Below, piece by piece: positions 9,817-18,945 of a stretch of 20,044 bases of DNA. Both the position numbers and the translations under genes were made by a program. Each line of letters opens with the position of its first letter. Positions within the stretch are counted from its first letter, which is position 1. Origin of the DNA: Rhizophagus sp. LPA8_4_AMF (taxonomy: Eukaryota > Glomeromycota > Glomeromycetes > Glomerales > Glomeraceae); the NCBI GenBank assembly GCA_021464525.1, contig JADRCO010001355.1, positions 1 to 20,044 on the forward strand, given 5' to 3'. The notes below the pieces were generated by a model. That model saw nothing but the letters and a program-made list of their open reading frames with translations. It was not told where the DNA came from and ran no database searches.

Positions 9817-9975
9817 ACGTCACATATATTATTTGCTGCGCTCTAGATAAAAGTATGATTACTCTAAATGAAAATGATTATTGAATGACCTCATTTTATT
9901 ATAAATTATTAATGTCATTCCATCATTTGAGGACTAATACAAATAATGGTCTATCGGCTTTTACTTTACCTATAA

Positions 9976-11556
9976 ATGGAAGCAATCATAACAGAAGAAA
10001 CAAGAACTTACAAGTAGGGTATAGCCTCTGCTGTTTCGTTTTAATATTATTATAATAAATATATTGTTTCGCTTTAATAATATTATAATAAATATATTGT
10101 TTCGGCTTAATATTATTATAATAAATATATTGTTTTTTTTAATATTGTTATAATAAATAGTATATTGTTTTCAAAGCTTATATAGGTGGCTACAAGATTT
10201 ACAAAATCCAACGGATAAACATTACCAATGGTTTGATGAACTCGTAGTTAAAGAACCATGGACAAGGACTATAATAACAGATTTTATCGACCATTTCAGG
10301 TATTATGTTATTTCGTTGATTTTGCACAGAAAATAAGTTTTTAACTGTTCATACATTTTTTTAATAAACAAAAATTGATTTTGCGCTCAATAAAACATTT
10401 TACATAGATATCAAGAAATCGTGATCCCGCATGGAACGGCAGGGATTATAGTGACCCCGCCAGGACTTCCCCAAACCTTAGTAATCTCAGTATGGGACGC
10501 TGTTTGTCTCCTGTGGGGATACTATGTCAAACGGAGGAAAATGTCACGGGCTTACCTTCTTCATATGCAAAGACTCCTGAACGAAATAATCATGAAGATG
10601 CAAACAGAAATAAAAGCTCGCCCATCAACGACGAATGTAACGTATTCACCTCGAAGAAAGATGATTACGAAAAAATCGCGAAAAACAAGCAAGGAAAGAA
10701 GAAAAGAAAAAAAAAGGAAATCCCAGTCAAGAAAGACCGTGAGACATTACATGTTTGGAGCGTCAGTCCACAGCGGAAAACAAATAAAACTAAAATCACC
10801 AGAAGAAATGATATACGACAACCACAAGCAGATGACGAATTCGAGAGCAGAAAAAATACCAGCGTTGCAGTGGTGTCGTTTGAATACTGTTCTAACAAAA
10901 GAAGAATTCGAGAATTTGAACCATCGCTGGGGGAACTGTTCCGAGTCGGTTCCTTGGTGGGTACTTCAGGAATTAGTGCATGGACAACAGAGGAACCGAC
11001 AACACCATGCCATCTTGTATTCCCGAACCGTTTCCCTACGCAAAAATTTGAAAGTTGTACCCCCATGCATACTGTGTCAGAAGATAATGGTCTATATGAA
11101 TCATCAGATGCATGTAATAGTTCATTCATGTTAGTCGAAAAGATCAAGTATGGATGTGATCGTCATCGTATTGCAACTTCTGTTTACCATAATATCTTGA
11201 GTGAAAGTGAAGAATTGGAAATTACTGATCTTACTGATGATATGGAGTGTATTAAAGAATTTGGCTTTAATCACATCATCATTATCGGAGAACGTGACTA
11301 CGGAATGCTTTTTATTGACTGTTACGGTCGCATATTTGATTGGGACCATATTCATTTTTTATTATGGCCACTCGGAAATTATTTTGAGAATAGACTGGAT
11401 GAACCTAAGAATGTGGCATGGGGTGTAAGCAATGGAACTATTACTGAATTTAAAGTTGGTACGTGTGCAACTGCTCTTTTTCTTTTTTACTTTCTTTTTA
11501 TAACTATTTTTCTTTTTCCTTTAGATCCGCAAGACAGACATCTCATTACACAATAA
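9976..11556 (+). CDS. Four-exon gene, unknown function, two overlapping frames
   Basis: Model: exons 9976-10013, 10186-10299, 10416-11458 and 11525-11556, all GT-AG, giving 408 residues. Exons 1-2 encode MEAIITEETRTYK joined in frame to WLQDLQNPTDKHYQWFDEL, then KEPWTRTIITDFIDHF. The large exon begins with a polar, probably disordered part carrying a basic run KKKRKKK at about residue 145 (possible nuclear signal). It ends with a folded-looking domain at about 328-398 containing HIIIIGERDYGMLFIDCYG and WPLGNYFENRLDEP. An alternative acceptor 8 nt upstream (tacatag before 10408) puts the exon in another frame that stays open to TAG 11132-11134 (292 residues) and reads YQEIVIPHGTAGIIV, then VISVWDAVCLLWGYYV. 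The late domain supports the first frame; I cannot settle the 10416-11050 part. I recognise no family. GC content is visibly higher than the surroundings. Confidence 0.6.
10031..10168. repeat. Four-copy, ~33-bp tandem repeat inside intron 1
   Basis: Four consecutive units of 32-35 bp follow the pattern ttgtttcgytttaatattat plus tataataaatata; copies two and three are 33 bp each and copy four has lost the cg. In my model the array fills most of the 172-nt first intron (10014-10185), leaving only the donor side and an acceptor ending gcttatatag. Confidence 0.75.
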
Positions 11557-13124
11557 CGAAAAATTTGGTCGCGTTCACTAACATATGATTAGAATATATC
11601 TCGTAATATCAATGAAAATTTATATACACAAATTATATATTCTGAAAAATGCATTTTGCAATCTATTTATTATAATGTATTAATAAAAATATCCATAATG
11701 TAATTGATGAAGTAATATCTGTATAACTTGCGCATCACTTAATACAGCACATAATTTTATTTGTCCCGAATTTATGAAATAGACTTTTGTTTATGAACCC
11801 CTGGCTAATACTAACCAGTAACCACCAAGAAAAATCCATCCCAAAAAACTAGGACATTAGAACGTGAATTAGAATGGAGTTTGGTATAGGAGGAAAGCTT
11901 TTCTTTCCGATTTAACCTATCCAATTTTGCATGTACTATGACACACCTCTCTCCGATATTCTCCGATGTTCTCCGATATCATAACATTTATGATCTAGTC
12001 ATGTGAATCGATCACTTGAATGCGCAGTACGATATCGGAAAATTTTTGCCTTTTTATCATGCGCGTAAGTACAAAAACTTTTTTAACCGATAGTTTCAAT
12101 TTCAACTAGACTCCTAAAAGATGAAGCAATTTTATCGAAAATAAGATCTGAAATTACTGAAATTTCTTTTTATATTACGAAATCAGAATTGAGAAAACTA
12201 TTTAACAATCATGGCATTATTCATAGTTTGGAAATTGAAACGACAGATGATAATTAAAACAAAAGGCGTTGCATATGTCACTTTTTAAGCCCGTATAATC
12301 AGATTCTTTACAATAGAAAACTTTTAACGCATTATTGATAATAACTGAAATAATAATTTAACAATTTAAGCATTATTAAATAAGTAGCCAAGATAGATTA
12401 TTGTGTGGTAATTCAAATGACTTTATTTTATGAAACGCATGTGAGATCAAAATTTGGTGAATACTAACTCGGTTTAGAGATTGGTTAACGTTTGTGTTTC
12501 ATACTTTATCATTTATTTTTTAAATCTTTTCATGTTTGATAGTTTAATATCAGAACGTCATAATTTTTTTTTATTTTTATTTTTTTTTTAAAAAAAACAT
12601 ATTTTTATTTTGTTTATTGACGTAAGTATACTTTGTTTGTAATTATATTTTTATAAATATCTAATAAAGAAACGCTTATACTTATTAATAAAAAAAAAAT
12701 CACTATACAAGAAACATTTAGACCGTTATACAGTAGAAACTCTAACTGTATGTCCGTTCTATCAATTTATATCCGTTGTCATCTTCAGGAAACAGGAACG
12801 TTGTAACTATTTTGAGTTACCAATACAAAATATTTACCTAAGGATTTTTAAAATTTTTTTAATGTTCTCTATTTATCTAAACTAAATATATTATAGTAAA
12901 CAACTGTTTACCGATTTGAAAGTTTAATCTGGAAAGGCCATGTCCGTATTCTTCTTTTTCTTAATTCCTTTGTGTGAAACTACAAAAATATCCAGAATCC
13001 ATTTTCGGTAAATAAATTTAAAAAAATTGAGAAAAAATTAGAGATTAATTTTTTTTTATAATTTTTTATCGAAGAAAAATTTGGGGTTATGATTTAAAGG
13101 AAAGTATGAAATCTGATTGTTATT
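11557..13124. other. Intergenic spacer between the unknown gene and locus B
   Basis: Mostly AT-rich with no gene I can support beyond the small fragment at 12111-12257. A 3 x 10 bp repeat, ctccgatatt / ctccgatgtt / ctccgatatc, lies at 11951-11980, and its core returns inverted at 12033-12041 (gatatcgga). The sequence atcaaaatttggtgaatacta at about 12449-12469 matches the end of the coding fragment at 243-264 with one base missing. Long T and A runs occur at 12566-12600. Confidence 0.5.
12111..12257 (+). CDS. Possible exon fragment, unknown protein
   Basis: An open stretch of 48 codons without its own ATG ends at TAA 12255-12257 and reads LLKDEAILSKIRSEITEIS, then KSELRKLFNNHGIIHSLEIE. It follows an AG at 12108-12109, and a consensus donor gtaagt sits 45 nt upstream at 12065, so a short intron in front is plausible; the preceding codons (CAT GTG AAT CGA...) then join in frame. 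The SELRKLFNNHGIIHSLEIE pattern is loosely like an RNA-recognition fold, but this is too short to assign. It may be a gene relic. Confidence 0.3.
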   Translation, partial: LLKDEAILSKIRSEITEISFYITKSELRKLFNNHGIIHSLEIETTDDN

Positions 13125-13979
13125 TTTGCTGATGGAGATACAAAGCAATGTCGGACAACTTCCCGACAAGACATTTTCCCGACAGACTAACTCCGGCCGT
13201 TTGTTCACGTGTTAGAGCATAACTCTGCATAACTCTGGCCAAACCTGTCGGGCAAATGTCCTGTCGGGAAATCGTACGTCGGGAAATCGTGGCGTAACCA
13301 TACAAAGATCCCCGATCATCAATACGGCGCCGCACAAACTAATTTTTTGGCGTAGTAATTTTACTTATAAACAATATGAACATACATTCATATGGTATTT
13401 ATAATACTCTTGTACCATATTTTTATTAGAAATAAGCTTCATAATCCTAATATTTTTAATTGAAAATTTGCATTGAAATAAAATTGCTGTATAAGAACGT
13501 AGTCTGTTACATTTATAATCTAAACTTTGAATTGTATTGATTTTTCAATTAAATAAAAATATAAAATTCTACCTAATGTTACTCTCATATATTTCTCCTT
13601 CAATCGCCATCCCCAATATAATCTTATTATAAAAAAAAAGTTGCAATCCAATTATTGAAAAAAAAAATCAAATTCTAGAATCATAATACAAATAAAACTA
13701 GACATTAAATTATGATACGAAAATGAAATCTTGAAAAATAATGCATAAAAAATGAATAAATTAAATTAAATTAAATTAAATAATAAGAATTGATTACAGC
13801 AATTAAAATGATAAATGATGAATATTTAGACTACATAAATTTCATATAACTTGCAATTTACCATCGTTGCTAGATTCAAATCAATTTGTAAAGATTCTAT
13901 TTAACAAATAAAAATTTATTAGTATTTATAAATCTCAAATATTTTATAGATATTTAATTAATACCTGAATATTCTATGC
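13125..13979 (-). repeat. 3' flank of kinase locus B, copy 2 of the triplicated segment
   Basis: Aligns with 1697-2490 and partly with 17639-18345 through the same landmarks: ttttgctgatggagat, cttgtaccata, aatttgcattgaaa, taatgttactctcat, gttgcaatcca and agacattaaat. A 154-bp insertion (13146-13299) interrupts it near its left edge. The microsatellite in this copy is (attaa)n at about 13757-13782. It is presumably the 3' UTR and downstream DNA of the minus-strand kinase gene. Confidence 0.75.
13146..13299. mobile_element. 154-bp hairpin element with CCCGAC repeats and 8-bp target duplication
   Basis: The insertion is flanked by the octamer atacaaag on both sides (13138-13145 and 13300-13307), and the paralogous site near 1711 (atgcaaag) lacks it. 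The element is GC-richer than anything near it. Inner arms ttcccgacaagacattttcc (from 13160) and the complement of 13245-13270 match at 24 of 26 bases. The hexamer CCCGAC occurs three times on one strand in the left and middle part and three times inverted on the right. A 10-bp direct repeat cataactctg is doubled at about 13219-13238. An 8-bp duplication with clustered subterminal hexamers suggests a hAT-like MITE; the extreme tips match poorly. Confidence 0.75.
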
Positions 13980-16465
13980 TTATATGTTATCATTTTGTTC
14001 ACGATAATCATCATCATCATTTTTTGGTTCAGTAATATTAGTAATGTTTAATTTAGAAACATTAATTTGTTGAGATAATAATACTACTTAATAGATAATA
14101 ATTTATTAGAATTGTTTAATAATTAATTTTAATAATTTTTCATTAAACAATACCTGAAGATTCAATGCTGATTATATTATCGTTTTGTTCATAATAATCA
14201 TCAGAATTTTCTGGTTCAGGAAGATTATTAAAATTAAGTAATCTACTTGTATAAATAGCTTCTAAATGTATTTTATATGATAATTCTAAACACGTCGAAG
14301 GTATACTGTAATTTGAATTGTTGTTTGTTATATCTGCTTCTTTAATTTGTTTTTGTAATTCTGTTGTTTGTTTACTAGCTAATTCACATCGCCATATGTA
14401 TAAAATATCTCTAATTTCTTCCGCTTTTGGTCTCATTAATAAATTTACATCTAAGCAACTTTTAATTAAATCCACAATTAATTGAGGCACTTTAATATTA
14501 AACCTTGGTCTAAGCCCTTGACAAATTTTTATTGCTAAATATTCATCATGACTTATATCATAAAAAGGAGGCAATCCAGAAATCACTTCATACATAATTA
14601 TACCAAAACTATAAATATCTGCAGCTTTTGTATAAGTTTGTCCTCGTAAAATTTCAGGAGCCATATAAGGCAAAACGCCATATATATTATTTTTTTGTGT
14701 ATTACAACTTGCAGGTTTGCACAATCCTATATCAGTTATAGCAGCATTATATTTAAGCTTTAATATATTACCACTATGCAAGTTTCGATGAATCAAATTG
14801 CTTTCATGAATAAATCTAATCCCATCTATAATATCATATAAATAAATGAATTTATTTCTCCAAATTAATTTATTGAAATTCGTGTCCAAGTATTTTCGTA
14901 AACTTCCATCATCTGCATATTCTAAAACCATTACATAATTTTCAGTTTCTGGGTTTTGAGTTATTCCATAGAATTTAATAATTCTATAATTAGAATTTAA
15001 TTTATGATGAAATATCATCTACATATAAAGGCAAAAAAAATGATATTATTATATTAAGAACTATTATAATTAAAAGTTTTGTTATGTAATAAATTATTCA
15101 TACCTCATTCATAAATTCTAATGTAATATTTTTTGAATTATTTAAACTTTTCAGGGCTACAAACATATTTTCATCATGTCTTTTCCAATTTTGACTCATA
15201 TTATCCCACTTGTCAATACATCCATCGATCCAATTTGCTTTACATATTCCACCAAATCCACCCTTTGCAATATATTCAATATTTTCAAATCTATCATAAT
15301 TTATCCATTCTAATGCTTTATTTACGTCATGATGATGAGCTGATAGCTGGCTATCTTGAATAAATTTATCAATATCATCATTACCACTAGTCCAATTTTC
15401 AAAATTTTCTTTAAAATGTATTGCATTACATTTGCAATTACACTTTTTGCATTTTTCACTCAATACAATCATATAATTTTTAGTTTGTGGATCTTGAGTT
15501 ATTCCATAAAATTCATAATCTATTTTAATCTGCAAACATAATATGTTAATAGAAATAAAAATTTTCAAAACTTAATTAAATAATAATTATCATACCTCAT
15601 TCATAAATTCTTCTGTAACATTTATTGGGTTATTTAAACATTTTAAAGTCACCAACATATTTTGATTTTCTCTTTCCCAATTTTGATACATTATACTCCA
15701 TTTGCAAATATATCCATTAATCAAATTTGCCTTATATAATCCATTTCTTACAATACATTTGATATTATTAAGTTTATTATAAGGGATCCATTCTAATACA
15801 TCAGATACTGGTAATTTTTTATGAGCTGATAACTGAGTATTTTGAATAAATTTATTAATATCATCGTTACCACTTGTCCAATTTCCAAAATTTTGTTTAA
15901 AGTATATTGAATTACATTTGTAAGTACATTGTTTACATTTATCACTTAACACCAACATATAATCTTTTGTTTGTGGATTTTGAGTTATTCCGCAAGGCGT
16001 ATTAATCTACACATATAATATATTAGTCAGAATTAAAGTTTTCAAAATTTTAATTGAAATAAAATTATATTATACCTCATTCTTAAATTCTAATGCAATG
16101 ATTTTTGGTTCGTTAAAAGGCTTCAAAGTTACAAACATATATTCATCAAATCTTCTCCAATCTTTAATCATATGATCCCAATGATAAATATTTCCATCAA
16201 TCCAATTTGCTTTATATACTCCAATGTTTTCAGTATATCTAACATCATGAAATCTATCATATGATATCCATTCTAATACATTTAATACGCAAGGTGATCT
16301 ATAATTATTATGAGCTGATAGTTGAGAATCTTGAATAAATTTATCAATACATTCATTACCACTAGTCCAATTTTTGAAATTTTGTTGAAAATATATTGAG
16401 TTACATTTAAGTTTACATTTTATACATTTCTTATTTAGGGTTAGTTTGTTAAGTAGCGTATCCAT
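13980..16465 (-). CDS. Kinase locus B: open TKL-like (pseudo)kinase with three N-lobe exons
   Basis: Five exons on the minus strand, 16076-16465, 15596-16006, 15104-15529, 14154-15018 and 13980-14083, with introns of 66-85 nt, give 731 residues. The start MDTLLNKLTLNKKC matches the start of locus A. Residues 1-130 and 131-267 are degenerate N-lobe modules. Residues 268-409 form the canonical module, with IAKGGFGG near 354 and VALK with its lysine near 394. The next exon supplies alphaC-beta5, HRNLHSGN near 486, ITDIG near 505, MAPE near 529 and the rest of the C-lobe including DIYSFGIIMYEVISG. The catalytic aspartate of HRD is replaced by Asn (AAC for GAC), so phosphotransfer is predicted to be lost or very weak. 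Without the last splice the protein would end at TAA 14143-14145. It is probably cytosolic: no signal peptide or membrane segment is visible. Partners are unknown. Confidence 0.85.
14154..15018 (-). other. Kinase C-lobe exon of locus B (HRN variant)
   Basis: Encodes MIFHHKLNSNYRIIKFYGIT through the activation segment to the C-terminal linker rich in Thr, Glu and Asn. The catalytic loop reads LIHRNLHSGNIL, the metal-binding motif TDIG, and the APE motif is intact. The linker (LASKQTTELQKQIKEADI) is typical of this kinase family and predicts a short helix. Compared with locus A the frame is clean throughout. The exon ends at a donor CAG/GTATTG at 14153, phase 1. Confidence 0.85.
15596..16465 (-). 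repeat. Two degenerate N-lobe exons of locus B
   Basis: Exons 16076-16465 and 15596-16006 repeat the same module found four times in locus A. Their loop segments are TENIGVYK and IVRNGLYK, eight residues in place of eleven, and both carry VTLK. The second exon starts INTPCGITQNPQTKDYMLVL, so even the beta4 Tyr is changed to Cys. Both exon lengths (390 and 411 nt) are multiples of three. Locus A has two more modules of this class, so copy number has changed since the loci split. Confidence 0.75.
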
Positions 16466-17638
16466 TAAGACTTATTATGATTATAAAAACTGAAATAAAG
16501 TTTTGAAAATTATATAAATGAATGCAATAAATATATTTTATTTATTTATTTATTTATTTGGATTGAAAAGCGCACAGAAAAGTGTACAACTGTGTATAAA
16601 AGGATTCTAAATGTAAATATATATATTGCAGGAGAAGAAATAACCAGATTATGTGATGATCATTTGTCAAATATCATGTGGTTTAAATACATATTATAAT
16701 ACTGGTTCGAATCTTATTAGTTGCTTTTGTTTCTAAACTTTGAGTTTTTTTAATTGAATTCTTTATTAAAGTTTTCGAGAATTTCTCTGTGATACTGTTA
16801 CACAGAAAAATATCGACATTTATCTATTTGTTACTCCAATATAAATATAATCATGATGTTTAACAAAAAGAAAAAATTTATTCTGAACTAGGGGTAAAAA
16901 CAAATAAAATCGCAGTAAAAATTAAAAATATTAGCACAAAATGAATAAATATGATTTTTTTAAAGAACAAATTAAAATACTTATAATTATTTGTGAGAGC
17001 TTTCAATCTCATTATAATATACTACTGTATCACATAAAAACATTTTCATCACTATGTCGACCAAGTTCAAAACTTATTAGTTTTTAGTTGGTTGTGTTAA
17101 CCCTATATGTAAACTTCCGTCAAGGAGCTATGTAATACAAACATCAGAAGTTTGATCCTTCTTTTTTACTGGGTGGAGAAGTTGCTTCAATATAAATATA
17201 TTACAACTCACTATTATCGAAAGTAAAGAGGAGGCGGCACAGTCATCAGAAGCTATACTTAATTCGAGAAGTATAATGCAGATTTTCGAAATGCTTTTGA
17301 TCACATGAAACAAAGAAAGAAAGGCAGATCACTCACGTGATAAAAATATTTAGAAAAACCAATCGCCTGTCGAGCAGATCGTTACGGTCAGGTGATCCGA
17401 AATTAGACGTTGCGATTTATGACATAACGTCAATTTTGGACTCAAAAAAATTCTAAACGATTAACACGTCTATCAAAAACGATGCAAATATCAAACAGTA
17501 CGCATCACTATAGAACTCTTTTCGTTCACTTTCTTATCAAATTTAAAATTCTATACTTTTCAGCTGCAATGTTTAGAGAGATGAGAGGTTGGTTAAACCC
17601 GAACACTTTCGTTTCAGAATTCAATATATTCGAGCAGT
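16466..17638. other. Spacer upstream of locus B
   Basis: The promoter of locus B should lie in the first few hundred bases. A 78-bp LINE-tail insertion separates the start region from tatattgcagga at 16621-16632, which is shared with locus A. The rest is AT-rich without a gene I can support. A coding-like stretch at about 17203-17308 (plus strand, SKEEAAQSSEAIL) and another at 17570-17637 (MFREMRGWLNPNTF) are too short and lack context. A palindromic tcacgtga (17333-17340) and a CCAAT at 17360 could be promoter sites but have no gene to serve. Confidence 0.5.
16537..16614 (-). mobile_element. 78-bp LINE/SINE 3' tail in the locus B upstream region
   Basis: Read on the minus strand it ends in a run of AAAT units (plus strand (TTTA)n at about 16537-16559), preceded by gttgtacacttttctgtgcg. 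It is flanked by a candidate duplication aaatatat (16529-16536 and 16615-16622), weak because the site is AT-rich. Locus A lacks it at the corresponding place near 6140. A 3' end ending in short repeats with severe 5' truncation is the signature of target-primed reverse transcription. Confidence 0.6.
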
Positions 17639-18345
17639 ACTCTTGTACCATACTTTCTAGTAAACGATCTTGCATACAAAATATTAATGATTGAAAATTT
17701 ACATCGTAATCTTTTAATTAATATTTATTTATTTATTTATTTATTTTATGTCACATAGAAGGAGTACAACGTAATATGCTACAAATTAAAAGATAAAAGA
17801 AATTACAAAAGACACCTTCATCGAGTAGAAAACTACAAGATCCTTGCTTGATAGTGGCCACACGCCCGAGGCCAAATAACTCCCTCTAACTCCCACTGAC
17901 CCCCAAGAAGTATAAGAAAATCCGTAACCATAAAAATCCTAAACTCAACATATCTTTTAATTAATATATTGACATCAAAAATTTTTATAAAGAACAGAAT
18001 TCATCATTTTTCTATATTTTGTAGTCTAAATTTTGCATTTTTATTAAATTGAGAAAGCATTAACAATTTAAAGTTCTATTTAATGTTACTCACATATCAT
18101 CCTATCTTTCCTTATCTCTTCAACCTAATCTTCTTAAAAAAAGAAAATTTGCAATTCAATTATTGAAAGGAAATATATATATATACCAAATTTTAAAATC
18201 ATAATTTTCGTCTATTTACTGCTCAAGAAAAACTAAACATTAAATGGAATCTAAATTATAATGCGTGAAAAATAATATAAAATTAAAGAAAAAAATAGCA
18301 ATTAATTACAGCAACTAAAATGATAAATAAATATCTTGTAACACA
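17639..18345 (-). repeat. Third copy of the kinase 3' flank, without a kinase
   Basis: Beginning at ctcttgtaccatactttc this stretch follows copies 1 and 2 (about 1838-2290 and 13404-13830): attgaaaattt, aaagttctatttaatgttac, tttgcaattcaattattgaa, aaactaaacattaaat, aattacagcaactaaaatga. It is interrupted by a 227-bp retroelement. Left of 17639 and right of about 18345 similarity stops, and no N-lobe or C-lobe coding sequence follows. It is either a breakpoint of the duplication or a third locus that has lost its gene. Confidence 0.7.
17725..17951 (-). mobile_element. 227-bp SINE or truncated LINE with perfect 16-bp target duplication
   Basis: The direct repeat atcttttaattaatat at 17709-17724 and 17952-17967 flanks an insertion that, on the minus strand, ends in (AAAT)n (plus strand 17725-17748). 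Removing insertion plus one repeat restores alignment with the other two flank copies. The 3' part, gttgtactccttctatgtga, resembles gttgtacacttttctgtgcg of the 16537-16614 tail, so both probably used the same reverse transcriptase. I see no clear tRNA-type A and B boxes, so a truncated LINE is as likely as a SINE. Confidence 0.8.
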
Positions 18346-18718
18346 TGTATATTATCAATTTGGTTACTCTTCTCTCAATAGAGTCTCAGCATTGACAATA
18401 GTGCATTGTATATTGAATTAATACTACTAGCACTTGTGATTTTGGTGTCCAATTTCCAGAATTTGAAACTACATGTGATTTTGGGAAATGAGCACAGCAC
18501 ATTCAATCAATATCTCTATTATTCAGCAGTTTTTTAACAACAACTATTCCTTTTGAAAGAAGGAATTTCACATTATCATCATCTTTAAAGCAAAAAAAAA
18601 ATGTAAATAATATAATAAATAATAATTCAGCAAGATCTGACAGGATAAATGAATTTCACCTGAGAAATTATATGGGATATATAGCAAAGGACCCTTCCAA
18701 GAATATCCCTCTGATTCT

Positions 18719-18900
18719 AGGATCCGGAAATATATTTAGGGGTCAGGTGGCGAAAAAAAATTTACTATGAGCTGTACGCAGGGGGTTTTTATATGAATGG
18801 TACGCAAAATTGACACCTGATATTAAAAATCCTGCAAAAATACGCAAATAAAATTTCAGTCTTTAATGACACATGATTTATTATATTATGAATTTTGTCA
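18719..18900. mobile_element. Second degraded relative of the 6650-6882 MITE
   Basis: Starts AGGATCCGGAAATATATTTA, followed by ggtca, an A-run and tttactatgagctgtacgca, aligning end to end with the left 70 bp of the intact element (AGGACCCCG..., ggtcata, A-run, ttactattagctctacgca). The right terminus is not recognisable, so the end coordinate is approximate. Confidence 0.55.
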
Positions 18901-18945
18901 TTTACTAAAACAGCCTATTTTCTTTCATTTACTCTATTCTGTTTA

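Noticed and set aside
10665-11147. Minus-strand open frame of 160 codons opposite the unknown gene
   Set aside because: It is antisense to the purine-rich KKKRKKK region and reads as long Phe/Leu runs; the opposite strand has exons, splice sites and a folded-looking domain.
13120-13335. Minus-strand open frame of 71 codons
   Set aside because: It runs straight through the 154-bp inserted element and both of its target duplications; the openness comes from the GC-rich insertion.
16704-16713. ggttcgaatc, a perfect tRNA B-box-like word
   Set aside because: No A-box, acceptor stem or anticodon arm can be folded around it in the preceding 60 bases on this strand.
17128-17313. Minus-strand 61-codon frame
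   Set aside because: The plus strand here reads more like protein (SKEEAAQSSEAIL), but that too is about 33 codons without start or splice context, so I only mention it in the spacer entry.
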